Positions 25,483 to 33,340 of a DNA stretch of 43,979 nucleotides are shown here, piece by piece; position 1 is the stretch's first letter, and every line of letters begins with the position of its first letter. The notes beneath the pieces are model-generated. The model had not been told where the DNA came from, made no database searches, and saw nothing but the letters and a program-made list of their open reading frames with translations. The stretch comes from DATJPR01 sp035506295 (GTDB lineage: Bacteria; Bacteroidota; Ignavibacteria; UBA10030; UBA6906). Position numbers and translations under genes: made by a program. The stretch is from positions 1 through 43,979 of the forward strand of contig DATJPR010000177.1 in the NCBI GenBank assembly GCA_035506295.1, in the 5' to 3' direction.

Positions 25483-26424
25483 TCAGGACGCAATCGCCAT
25501 CGGGACCTCATCGCGCGTCGAACGCGGTCTACCAGTGGCGGAGTCGCCGGAAACCGACTGAAATTCAGAGACAAGGCGCCCCCGTTCCAGCGCGATGATG
25601 TTGACGTACGCGCTATTCCCCTGCTGACCCATCACGCTTCCCCCGGCATTGAGAAACCGCACGCCCTTCCGCAGGTATGCTGCATTTGCATGCAGGTGGC
25701 CGTGCAGCACAACGTCAATCTCTTCTTCCTGGAAGAACTTAAAGAGCCGCTTCTTCTTCCAGAGCTTCATGGTCTGCTGTTCGAAATTTCCCCAGAGTCC
25801 TCCAACCCCTCTATTCTTCGGTCCATCCGGCTTGTTGAAGTGATGGTGGATCAACACGATCCTGGATTTTGAGTCTTTGGGATGGAGCTTCAACAGCTTC
25901 CTTGCAGCGTCGATCTGTCCCCTCGAGACCCTTCCGTTCGATCCCACAGGATTCTTCACGACTGAGTACGGCGGGATGGAATTCATTCCGAGTAACACTA
26001 CGGGTCCCACTTCTTTTAGGAATGGATACGAGATCCCGGGTCCGTCGAATCGACAGCCCTCGAAGAGCTCCTTGAAGTGTCGCGCGAACTGATCCAATGA
26101 TCGCTGAAGATCGGTGCGGCGGCACCGTGAAGGGAATTCCAGGACATCCTCCGCGGTGTGAACTCCGCCGTAAATATCGTGGTTACCGGGGATGATGGTG
26201 GTCTTCCGTGGATCGAGAAAACCGAATGATGAGAGGATTGAGCGGGCTATTTCGAAATCCTTGGGCCGCGCATCGGCCGCTATATCGCCGGTGATAACCA
26301 GATGGTCAACGTCCCGGGCCGCGATGTACTCGAAAAGCCGCTTTGCGTGGCGGATGTTTTGTCGCCGGAACTCAGGACTGAGATGCAGATCGGAAATATG
26401 CGCGATGCTGAAGTTCTTTGTCAT
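25483..26424 (-). CDS. Calcineurin-like metallophosphoesterase
   Basis: A 313-residue cytoplasmic phosphoesterase with all metal-binding blocks of the family: D12/H14 in ISDLHL, D47 in ITGDI, N81/H82 in PGNHD, H193-H195 in LIHHHF, and H241/H243 in LHGHLH. Substrate unknown; related enzymes hydrolyse cyclic nucleotides, UDP-diacylglucosamine or phosphodiesters. Its ATG overlaps the stop of the glycosyltransferase gene (ATGA), so the two are coupled and may act on one glycolipid or envelope pathway. Confidence 0.88.
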   Translation of the reverse strand: MTKNFSIAHISDLHLSPEFRRQNIRHAKRLFEYIAARDVDHLVITGDIAADARPKDFEIARSILSSFGFLDPRKTTIIPGNHDIYGGVHTAEDVLEFPSRCRRTDLQRSLDQFARHFKELFEGCRFDGPGISYPFLKEVGPVVLLGMNSIPPYSVVKNPVGSNGRVSRGQIDAARKLLKLHPKDSKSRIVLIHHHFNKPDGPKNRGVGGLWGNFEQQTMKLWKKKRLFKFFQEEEIDVVLHGHLHANAAYLRKGVRFLNAGGSVMGQQGNSAYVNIIALERGRLVSEFQSVSGDSATGRPRSTRDEVPMAIAS

Positions 26425-27596
26425 GCCGCCTTCCGTCGTCGTCCTGCCGCCGTGCTCTTGTATTCGTGGACAACGGAATGGTAGTCGGCGAACAGTTCAT
26501 CGAAGACGCTTTCCCATGTCTGCCGTCGCGCAAACCGCAGTGCCTGATCGGCGAGCTCCGCACGCTTGCCGGGATTGTCCAGAAGAGCCATCAGGTGCTC
26601 AGCAAGATCCTGTGGGTTGCCGGGCTCCGCGAGGAGTCCCGTTATCCCCGGTTGAATAATGCCGCGGGCGCCGCCGGCGTTCGCGCAGACGGGTGCGATT
26701 CCCGACGCCATCGCTTCGAGCGTCACGTTGCCGAAGGTCTCCGTGGTCGAAGGCATCACGAAGAGGTCGCTCGAGGCGTACGCCGTCGCAAGCGATTCCC
26801 CCGATTGGTACCCGAGGAACCGGGCACCCGGCATCATCTGCTCAAGCTCGCTTCGGATCGGACCATCGCCGACGAGGACAAACAGCACATCCCTGCGGCT
26901 TTCGTGAATGCGTTGATATGCGGCTGCGAGGACGCGAAGGTCCTTCTCCCAGACGAGCCGGCCCACGAAGAGAATGATGTTCTTCCCCGGCGCGCCGAGA
27001 GCGTTCCTCCAGCCGAGCGATCGGTAATGCGGATGGAACGCCGATGTATCCACGCCATGCGGCAGAAAATACGTGTTGTTGATCCCGTGCTGCACGAGTT
27101 CTTCCAAGATAGGGCGCGAAGGCACGTAAAGGCGCTGGCAGCTGTTGTAGAGCCCGCGGAGATAATTCCAGCCCATGCCTTCCAGCGGTTTGATCTTGTA
27201 GTACCGCGCATAGCTCGGAAAGTGCGTGTGGTAGGTGGCGACCGCGGGAATATTGTGGACGTGCGCATAGCGGACGGCCGCATGTCCCAGCGTGCATGGA
27301 CTATTGATATGAATGAGGTCGGGCCGGAACTTCCTCAATTCGGAAGCAAAGGATGCGTGACTGGGAATCGCCAGTCGATACTCTCTGTGGAGCGGGAACA
27401 CGACTGACGGCACCCGCACCATCGGCACGGGCTGCTGATCTTCGGGAGGAACCATAGGCGAGAAAAACACCGCCTGGGCTTCACGGTGTTTCACGCTCTC
27501 AGCGAGCCGATACAACACACGGGTCACACCATCGTGGCCGGGTTTCATGGTTCCGTTGAAATACGCAATGCGTAGTGCTCTTTCAGATTCTTCCAT
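26421..27596 (-). CDS. GT4-family glycosyltransferase
   Basis: A 391-residue GT-B enzyme. The N-terminal acceptor domain starts with IAYFNGTMKPGHDGVTRVLYRL; the C-terminal donor domain has FVGRLVWEKDL (R213, K218), LVGDGP, and the retaining EX7E motif E286-E294 in TETFGNVTLEAM. It resembles mannosyl- and sulfoquinovosyl-type transferases (MgtA/SQD2 group) that glycosylate lipids. The donor sugar cannot be read. First gene of a two-gene unit with the phosphoesterase. Confidence 0.88.
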   Translation of the reverse strand: MEESERALRIAYFNGTMKPGHDGVTRVLYRLAESVKHREAQAVFFSPMVPPEDQQPVPMVRVPSVVFPLHREYRLAIPSHASFASELRKFRPDLIHINSPCTLGHAAVRYAHVHNIPAVATYHTHFPSYARYYKIKPLEGMGWNYLRGLYNSCQRLYVPSRPILEELVQHGINNTYFLPHGVDTSAFHPHYRSLGWRNALGAPGKNIILFVGRLVWEKDLRVLAAAYQRIHESRRDVLFVLVGDGPIRSELEQMMPGARFLGYQSGESLATAYASSDLFVMPSTTETFGNVTLEAMASGIAPVCANAGGARGIIQPGITGLLAEPGNPQDLAEHLMALLDNPGKRAELADQALRFARRQTWESVFDELFADYHSVVHEYKSTAAGRRRKAA

Positions 27597-27656
27597 GCTC
27601 TCCTCTATCGCGACTTCAACTTCCGCGCGAGATTGTCTTCTGCGTGCACGTCTTCA

Positions 27657-27770
27657 CTAATGCGGTACGGCCCTGATGTGATGCCGATGTCCAGGGAGTC
27701 CGCGAAGGGCCAGCAACAACAGACCCAGAATGAAATACCCCGATGTTTTCACAGAAGAGCCCCCGTTCAC
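27657..27770 (-). CDS. Possible small hydrophobic peptide (31-37 aa)
   Basis: On the minus strand a frame with GTG starts at 27770 or 27752 (the latter behind a G-run) runs to TAG at 27659-27657 and encodes GYFILGLLLLALRGLPGHR, a short membrane-like segment followed by basic residues. It lies in the 370-base gap ahead of the glycosyltransferase gene. The rest of that gap holds only the divergent upstream region. Could be chance. Confidence 0.2.
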   Translation of the reverse strand: MNGGSSVKTSGYFILGLLLLALRGLPGHRHHIRAVPH

Positions 27771-27966
27771 GTTGGTCTGATCATGCCAAAAGATAGATAA
27801 TTCGCGTGACCTCAGTGTTACGGGAACATTGCCAGATTGTTAAGGATGTTCCCACCGTTGCACAATGCGACATGAATTCCCACCTTGTGGATACTTCATG
27901 ACTCGCCTCCAGCCGCCTGTTCCAGGCATGGGGGGTCTCAGCCCGATTCCTCACCCGGTGGCTCCT

Positions 27967-30330
27967 ATGAACATTACCGCTGTGCTGATCCGCCGCTTCG
28001 CCTCTCTTCTGAAGATTCCCGATGAAAGTGTGAACATGCTCCTTGCCGCGAGTGATCTCAGCGGCCTGGAGCGAGCATCGCTGCCGAGCGAGTTGATTCC
28101 ACTGAACTCGACGCAAATCAGCAGGGGCGTTTTGAATTATGTCGTCTTCCAGGGATTGCACGGATGGGTCTTCCCCTACTCCTTCGTGCGCCAGCTGAAT
28201 CCTGACGATCTCTCGTTCGTCCCGAGAGCACATCTGAGCGTCCTGATGAATGTCACGCATCGCAATTGGACGGCAATCGGCAACCCGGAATCGGACATCG
28301 AGCCCATCGTCGATCCGCGGGGGCTGGTGACATTCGCCCCGAACGGCTGGTCTATGGACTTCTGGTTCCGTGTGGACGGGAACATGGTGTTCCCCTCGCG
28401 CGTGGAGCACGTCAGTCAGAGATTGGTAGAGGGTGATCCGATTGTGGAAACGGCGGTGACGTTGGGTCATGCGGAAGCCACCCTGATAGCATATACCGCA
28501 GGTCGCTCCACATATTGTCGGGTGGACGTCGATCGGCAGAGTGCTGCTCCCGTGGCGATCGATCTCATCGTAGCGGTACGACCATTCAACCCTGAGGGAA
28601 CAAGCCTCATCCATACTCTGTTGTACGATCCCGTCGAGAATGCGTTACACGTCGGCCACAGCGGAATCGTTCACTTTTCGCAGATGCCGGGGCAAGTATT
28701 GCTTTCGACGCTGGAAGGCGGCGACGTAGCACAACTCCTGCAACGGAACGCCCTTCACGATGACAAGACTTCCGTGTATTGCGATGTGGGACTTGCGACC
28801 GGCGCGGCCGTCTTCCCCATGCGTGGTGAAGATTCAAAGATGAGTATCGTCGCTGATTTCTTCCCGATGAAATCAACTGGACGCGAGGTGGAAAGTGTTG
28901 CTTCTGTGCGGAAACGATGGGAGGACTACCGCCGGGGTGCCATGACCCTGTCGACTCCGGATCCGCTATGGAATGAGCTCTTCCGCGCGTCTCTCTCGAC
29001 GGTGATTCAACTTGTGGACAAGAGCTCCATTGCGCCCGGACCCTTCACATACCACCAGTTCTGGTTTCGCGACGCGGCTGTGATGCTGGCCTCACTCGAC
29101 AGGACGGGATGTGCTCATTACGCGTCAAGGGTTGTCTCGGCGTTTCCCCGCTGGCAGGAACATTCAGGGTTCTACCGCTCTCAGCAAGGCGAGTGGGATG
29201 CAAACGGTCAGGCGCTGTGGTCGATCGGGGAGCATGTATTGCACGCCGAGGACGGGGAGGAGACGTTCAAGAAATTGCTCCCGTCAATGCGTCGAGGGAT
29301 TGCGTGGATACGGAGATCGAGACTGAAGACCGACGAGGTCGATCAGCAAGTCCTCACCGGACTTCTCCCCGCGGGATTGAGCGCGGAACATCTGGGACTC
29401 GCAGACTACTATTACTGGGATGATTTCTGGGCGCTTGCGGGGATTCGCTCGTTCGAAAGGATGTGCAAGCGTTATCACCATGAACAGGGTTCGGAGGAGG
29501 CTAGGCTCCTGGCGGAGCAGCTTCAGCAAGATCTGGAGAGGGCATTGCAGTTTTCTGAACGTGTGGTAGGAAGAAAGGCAATGCCCGCCGGGCCACTGCG
29601 GGGGCTGGATTCGGGGATGATCGGGTCGATTGCGGCACTCTATCCCCTGCAGCTTCTCGATCCTCTCGGCGAACGGGCGAGTGACTCGCTCGAGGTCATA
29701 GCGTCGCGATTTCTCCGGGATGGCATGTTCTTCCAGGACTTCGTCCATTCGGGATTGAACACATATCTCAGCATGCAACTGGCGCATGCGTATCTCTATC
29801 GTTGGGAACGGGAAACATTCCTGGAGGTATTTCGCGGGATCGTGTCACGAGCGTCGTCCACGTATGCCTACCCGGAAGCCATCCATCCAACAACCGGCGG
29901 AGGGATCATGGGCGACGGTCATCACGGCTGGGCGGCAGCGGAGATGGTCTTGAACCTCCGCGAGATGTTCATCTACGAGCGGTGGGATCCGCTGTCCCGC
30001 GAGCACACGGTGGTAATGCTTGCAGGCATCCCCGCGCAGTGGTTTGAGAGGAATGCGAAGTTCGGAGTAACGGACGTTCCGCTTACCATCGGAAGGATAT
30101 CCGTAAGCGTTGCGGTCAAGGAAGGCGAGATCGAGGTAGCGATTGAAGCCCGACTCAACTCATCTTCCCACGCGGAGCGTTGCATGATGCGATTTCCCTT
30201 TGGGATTGCCGTGCTGGCAATGGCGGGGGAATCAGGACGGCGGAGAGAGCAGAAGATAGTGGAGGATCAGGTCGCGTTTGAACTTTGCGACGGAAGGACA
30301 AGCATCGCAGTTCGCCGGTCGGTGCACTAG
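27967..30330 (+). CDS. Six-hairpin (GH15/GH63-like) glycosidase
   Basis: 787 residues from the chosen start. The N-terminal half (to about 320) is a beta-rich domain; the C-terminal half is an (alpha/alpha)6 barrel of the glucoamylase/debranching superfamily, with FTYHQFWFRDAAVMLASLDRTG, SQQGEWDANGQALWSIGEHV, LADYYYWDDFWALAGIRSFE and THPTTGGGIMGDGHHGWAAAE-like sequence. No signal peptide, so probably cytoplasmic. The start at 27967 (behind GGTGG) was preferred to 27865 because the intervening 34 codons look non-coding. It is divergent from the glycosyltransferase gene. Substrate unknown; an alpha-glucan is the simplest guess from the superfamily. Confidence 0.75.
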   Translation: MNITAVLIRRFASLLKIPDESVNMLLAASDLSGLERASLPSELIPLNSTQISRGVLNYVVFQGLHGWVFPYSFVRQLNPDDLSFVPRAHLSVLMNVTHRNWTAIGNPESDIEPIVDPRGLVTFAPNGWSMDFWFRVDGNMVFPSRVEHVSQRLVEGDPIVETAVTLGHAEATLIAYTAGRSTYCRVDVDRQSAAPVAIDLIVAVRPFNPEGTSLIHTLLYDPVENALHVGHSGIVHFSQMPGQVLLSTLEGGDVAQLLQRNALHDDKTSVYCDVGLATGAAVFPMRGEDSKMSIVADFFPMKSTGREVESVASVRKRWEDYRRGAMTLSTPDPLWNELFRASLSTVIQLVDKSSIAPGPFTYHQFWFRDAAVMLASLDRTGCAHYASRVVSAFPRWQEHSGFYRSQQGEWDANGQALWSIGEHVLHAEDGEETFKKLLPSMRRGIAWIRRSRLKTDEVDQQVLTGLLPAGLSAEHLGLADYYYWDDFWALAGIRSFERMCKRYHHEQGSEEARLLAEQLQQDLERALQFSERVVGRKAMPAGPLRGLDSGMIGSIAALYPLQLLDPLGERASDSLEVIASRFLRDGMFFQDFVHSGLNTYLSMQLAHAYLYRWERETFLEVFRGIVSRASSTYAYPEAIHPTTGGGIMGDGHHGWAAAEMVLNLREMFIYERWDPLSREHTVVMLAGIPAQWFERNAKFGVTDVPLTIGRISVSVAVKEGEIEVAIEARLNSSSHAERCMMRFPFGIAVLAMAGESGRRREQKIVEDQVAFELCDGRTSIAVRRSVH

Positions 30331-30349
30331 CAGATCACAACGGGAGCGC

Positions 30350-30363
30350 GGGCGTATTCGCCC
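30350..30363. terminator. Short GC hairpin between convergent genes
   Basis: GGGCG (30350-30354), loop TATT, CGCCC (30359-30363), between the glycosidase stop and the end of the minus-strand 77-aa gene. No T-run. Confidence 0.3.
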
Positions 30364-30378
30364 ATCAGATGTCTTGAG

Positions 30379-30612
30379 CTATGCCTTCCTCGTGCTTCGA
30401 GAAGTCAGCCACGCGATGACCGTGTATACCAGTCCGACGATGATGACGCGAAAAACAAAGTTGATGAGCGTATCGCTGACGGAATGCGATCGGCCATCAA
30501 TCTCCATGAAGGCGTACACACAATACGCGATCGTGGCGAGAGTGATGAGCCAGCCGATCAATGTTGAAGGAACAAAGAACAGTCCGCGGAGAACGAACCA
30601 GGGGAATCGCAT
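30379..30612 (-). CDS. Small two-helix membrane protein
   Basis: 77 residues with two hydrophobic helices (VPSTLIGWLITLATIAYCVYAFM and INFVFRVIIVGLVYTVIAWL). A GAGAGG ribosome site precedes the ATG. It is the third gene of the sigma-factor operon, 12 bases after the preceding gene. No family recognised. Confidence 0.65.
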   Translation of the reverse strand: MRFPWFVLRGLFFVPSTLIGWLITLATIAYCVYAFMEIDGRSHSVSDTLINFVFRVIIVGLVYTVIAWLTSRSTRKA

Positions 30613-30624
30613 CGCATACCTCTC

Positions 30625-31056
30625 TCACCAAAGAAGGAAGATGGAATAGAGGACAATTGAAAGTGCAAGAAGGGCAAGCACGGCGTTTGCGGGCGAAAGG
30701 TGCGCGACGAGGTATCTCCCGGAGCCGGCGCTGTCCTGACGCAGTCGGACGGATGACGAGGCGATTGCGGCAAGGCCGATGAGCGGAAGGAAGAGAAAGG
30801 CGATGATTGACGCTGGTTGCCCGAGGGAGAGGCTGATCTCCTCCATGGAAGATTGAAACGGAAGACCGGCGTGGAATAGTGTTTTCATCGCTCCGCATGC
30901 AACCATGTAGAGCGGGAGCGCGACGATCCAGATCACCAGTGCCTTTGTACGTCGCTCCGTGAAAAGTCCTCGCATGACGGTGTCCTGGTGTTTCAGGGGT
31001 GGAACATCCGGGAGCGTGATGCTCCGGAGCTTTTCTTCAAGGTCATCGTTTTGCAC
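30625..31056 (-). CDS. Three-helix membrane protein, candidate anti-sigma factor
   Basis: 143 residues: a short charged cytoplasmic N-terminus (about 1-40, with LEEKLRSITLPDVPPL) and three membrane helices (WIVALPLYMVACGA, SIIAFLFLPLIGLAAIA, AVLALLALSIVLYSIFLLW). The gene overlaps the sigma factor gene by 14 bases, the usual place of an anti-sigma factor. There is no HxxxCxxC zinc motif, so if it is an anti-sigma it is not of the zinc type. The role rests on position. Confidence 0.6.
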   Translation of the reverse strand: MQNDDLEEKLRSITLPDVPPLKHQDTVMRGLFTERRTKALVIWIVALPLYMVACGAMKTLFHAGLPFQSSMEEISLSLGQPASIIAFLFLPLIGLAAIASSSVRLRQDSAGSGRYLVAHLSPANAVLALLALSIVLYSIFLLW

Positions 31057-31564
31057 GATTTGCCGCCTCCGGTTCTGATGAGCGTTGCCGCCAGGCCTCG
31101 CGCAAGCGTTTTGTCCCCCTCGAAATGAGCGACTTCACAGTGCCCTCCGGCCTTTGCAGGATCTCGCCGATCTCCGCAAGGCTCATTTGTTCGAGAGCCT
31201 CCCGGTCATCTGCCAGGCATGCCGTCATTGCAGCTTCGTCGGCGGCATCGACAATGCGGATCTCCAGCCTGAAACGCCGCTTCCGGTAGTGGGCATTCAT
31301 TTCATTCGTGGCGATGCGGTAGAGCCACGAAGAGAGCCGGATTTCCCTCCATTCAAAACGCGCAAAACCGTGGAAGGCTTTCTCAAATGTTGCAGAAGCG
31401 ATCTCTGCAGCCGCGTCGACCCCTCCGGTCCTTCTGAGCGCATATCCAAAGATCCGAGGATAGTACATGCGAAAGATCTCGCTGAACTGTCTGCGGTCGG
31501 TTTTGGCCGCCAGGTAGAGCTTCCAATCGGTGTCGAGAATTTCCTGCTTTTCTGCGGGGTGCAT
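31043..31564 (-). CDS. ECF-family RNA polymerase sigma factor
   Basis: 173 residues from the ATG at 31564. Region 2 is clear (FSEIFRMYYPRIFGYALRRTG, AAEIASATFEKAFHGF, SSWLYRIATNEMNAHYRKRR). Region 4 has the helix-turn-helix MSLAEIGEILQRPEGTVKSLISRGTKRLREAW, but the helix that normally precedes it is about five residues shorter than in typical ECF factors. A longer frame (GTG at 31633) would start inside the palindrome block and adds nothing recognisable. No good ribosome site is seen. Divergent from the MocR gene. Confidence 0.82.
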   Translation of the reverse strand: MHPAEKQEILDTDWKLYLAAKTDRRQFSEIFRMYYPRIFGYALRRTGGVDAAAEIASATFEKAFHGFARFEWREIRLSSWLYRIATNEMNAHYRKRRFRLEIRIVDAADEAAMTACLADDREALEQMSLAEIGEILQRPEGTVKSLISRGTKRLREAWRQRSSEPEAANRAKR

Positions 31565-31622
31565 ATCTGTACAATGCACGAACGATTCAAAGGTTGCAAG
31601 CCGAGAAAAGGAACGACAAGAG

Positions 31623-31669
31623 GTCAGACTCACAAGTCAGACTCATGAGTCTGACCAACATGTCAGACT
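31623..31669. promoter_or_regulatory. Four GTCAGACT octamers, including a perfect 20-bp palindrome
   Basis: GTCAGACT at 31623-31630, 31636-31643 and 31662-31669, and its complement AGTCTGAC at 31648-31655. Copies two and three make a perfect 20-base palindrome (31636-31655). Spacing between copies is 12-14 bases. The block lies between the divergent sigma factor and MocR genes and is a strong operator candidate. Confidence 0.7.
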
Positions 31670-31684
31670 ATACCAATTGCCACT

Positions 31685-31764
31685 ATTGGATATATCCAAT
31701 TTTGCGGAAATGGCACTTGCGTCGCCGCATTTCGTTGCTTAGCTTTCAATTGGTTGCTTCCAAT
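31685..31764. promoter_or_regulatory. ATTGG...CCAAT palindromes ahead of the MocR gene
   Basis: A perfect 16-base palindrome (ATTGGATATATCCAAT, 31685-31700) and a second inverted pair ATTGG (31749-31753), six bases, CCAAT (31760-31764). A further CCAAT is at 31673-31677. Both pairs have the same six-base inner spacing, as expected of two sites for one dimer. The second is 22 bases ahead of the MocR start. Confidence 0.65.
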
Positions 31765-31786
31765 CGTCGAGTGAGGCAGTCGGTCT

Positions 31787-33298
31787 ATGAATATCTTCCT
31801 TGACAAGACGGGTTCGTCTCCCCTGTACCGTCAGATCCATAACCAAATACGAGATATGATTCTCTCCGGCGAGCTGCCTACGGGCTACCGCCTTCCACCG
31901 GAGAGGCGCTTGGCCGAGTCGCTGGGGATCGCAAGAACTACCGTCATCAACGCGTACGAAGAGCTGAAATCCGAAGGCCTTGTTGATGCGAGGGTCGGGC
32001 GGGGGACAGTGGTTTCCCCGCTCACCCGCCCCATCCCGGATGCGGAGGAGGGTCGCTCGATCAGCTGGCCACACTACTTCCGTGACGAAGGGCTTCGTCC
32101 TCCGGATCCCCTGGTGCGCAATCTCCTCGAATCGGCTTCGCAACCCGGGGTGATCTCCTTCGCAATCGGTCTCCCGTCCCCGACTGACCTGCCGCTCTCA
32201 CTCTACGAGGCGGCGTCGCGCGCCGTGCTTTCGGAGATCGGTCCTCTGGCCCTCCTGCATGCCCCGACCGAGGGCCATATGCCGTTCCGCGAGACCATCA
32301 GTCGCTGGCTCACGAAGCGTGGGATCATCTGCACGCCGGAGGAGATCATCATCGTCTCCGGTTCTCAGCAGGGGCTGCATCTGTCTACCAGGGTTTTTCT
32401 CAACCCCGGGGACACCGTCGTCATTGAAGCGCCGACGTACTTTGGCGCGATGGAGGCTTTCCGCCGCGCCGGTGCGAGACTGCTGGCGATCCCCGCCGAC
32501 GATGACGGTATGCAGGTCGATATCCTCGCATCGTTGCTTCGCCATCACCGGCCGAAGCTGATCTATGTCCAACCGTCGTTTCAGAATCCATCAGGCGCCG
32601 TTCTCAGCGCCGACCGACGGCAACATCTTCTCCGGCTCGCGGCACGATACGGAATTCCCATTCTCGAGGACGACACCTACGCCGAGCTGCGGTATGAAGG
32701 CGCGCCGCTTCCCTCGCTCAAAGAGCTGGATCAGGCAGGCCTGGTGATGACGCTGGGCACGTTTTCCAAAATTCTCTTCCCGGGCCTGCGGCTCGGTTGG
32801 CTCGCGGCCCCGCGACAGGTGATCCGGCAGTTTGCGCTGGCGAAGCAGATCGAGGACCTTCACGCCGGGACTCCCGGACAGATGGTGATCGAGCGGATGA
32901 TACGCAACGGCGACCTCGATGCGCACATTGCGACGATGCGTTCCGTCTATCGTACGCAGCGTGATCGGATGATCGCGGCCCTCGATCGCCACGCGGTCGA
33001 CGGCATGACATGGCATCGGCCCGACGGGGGATTCTACGTCTGGTGCGGACTTCCCCGGACCGTCGATCGCACACGATTGAACGATCGTGCCGCGGAGGAG
33101 CGTGTGAGCTTTCTCCCGTCATATCCGTGCTTTACCGATCAGCCCCCGGTGACCCATCTGCGGCTGAACTTCTCCTATCCCGGGATCGAACAACTCGAGG
33201 AGGGGATCACCCGCCTGACACGTGCCATCCGGTCGTCTCTCACTTCGCGCGAACAGGTTCCTGAGCGTGCACAGTCTGCAACCGCACCGCTTGTCTAG
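31787..33298 (+). CDS. MocR-type regulator: GntR winged helix fused to aminotransferase
   Basis: 503 residues. An N-terminal GntR-type winged helix (about 8-75; SPLYRQIHNQIRDMILSGELPTGYRLPPERRLAESLGIARTTV) is joined to a fold-type I aminotransferase domain (about 110-480) with ISGSQQGLHL-like VSGSQQGLHLSTRVF, FQNPSGAVLS, the aspartate region ILEDDTYAELRY and the PLP lysine K328 in GTFSKILFPGLRLGW. MocR proteins sense PLP or an amino compound and commonly control nearby genes; the palindromes upstream are candidate sites. It precedes a related aminotransferase without the winged helix by 42 bases. Confidence 0.92.
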   Translation: MNIFLDKTGSSPLYRQIHNQIRDMILSGELPTGYRLPPERRLAESLGIARTTVINAYEELKSEGLVDARVGRGTVVSPLTRPIPDAEEGRSISWPHYFRDEGLRPPDPLVRNLLESASQPGVISFAIGLPSPTDLPLSLYEAASRAVLSEIGPLALLHAPTEGHMPFRETISRWLTKRGIICTPEEIIIVSGSQQGLHLSTRVFLNPGDTVVIEAPTYFGAMEAFRRAGARLLAIPADDDGMQVDILASLLRHHRPKLIYVQPSFQNPSGAVLSADRRQHLLRLAARYGIPILEDDTYAELRYEGAPLPSLKELDQAGLVMTLGTFSKILFPGLRLGWLAAPRQVIRQFALAKQIEDLHAGTPGQMVIERMIRNGDLDAHIATMRSVYRTQRDRMIAALDRHAVDGMTWHRPDGGFYVWCGLPRTVDRTRLNDRAAEERVSFLPSYPCFTDQPPVTHLRLNFSYPGIEQLEEGITRLTRAIRSSLTSREQVPERAQSATAPLV

Positions 33299-33340
33299 GG
33301 TGCGGATCATATCACTCATCTCAATCAAAGGAGCGCGGCA

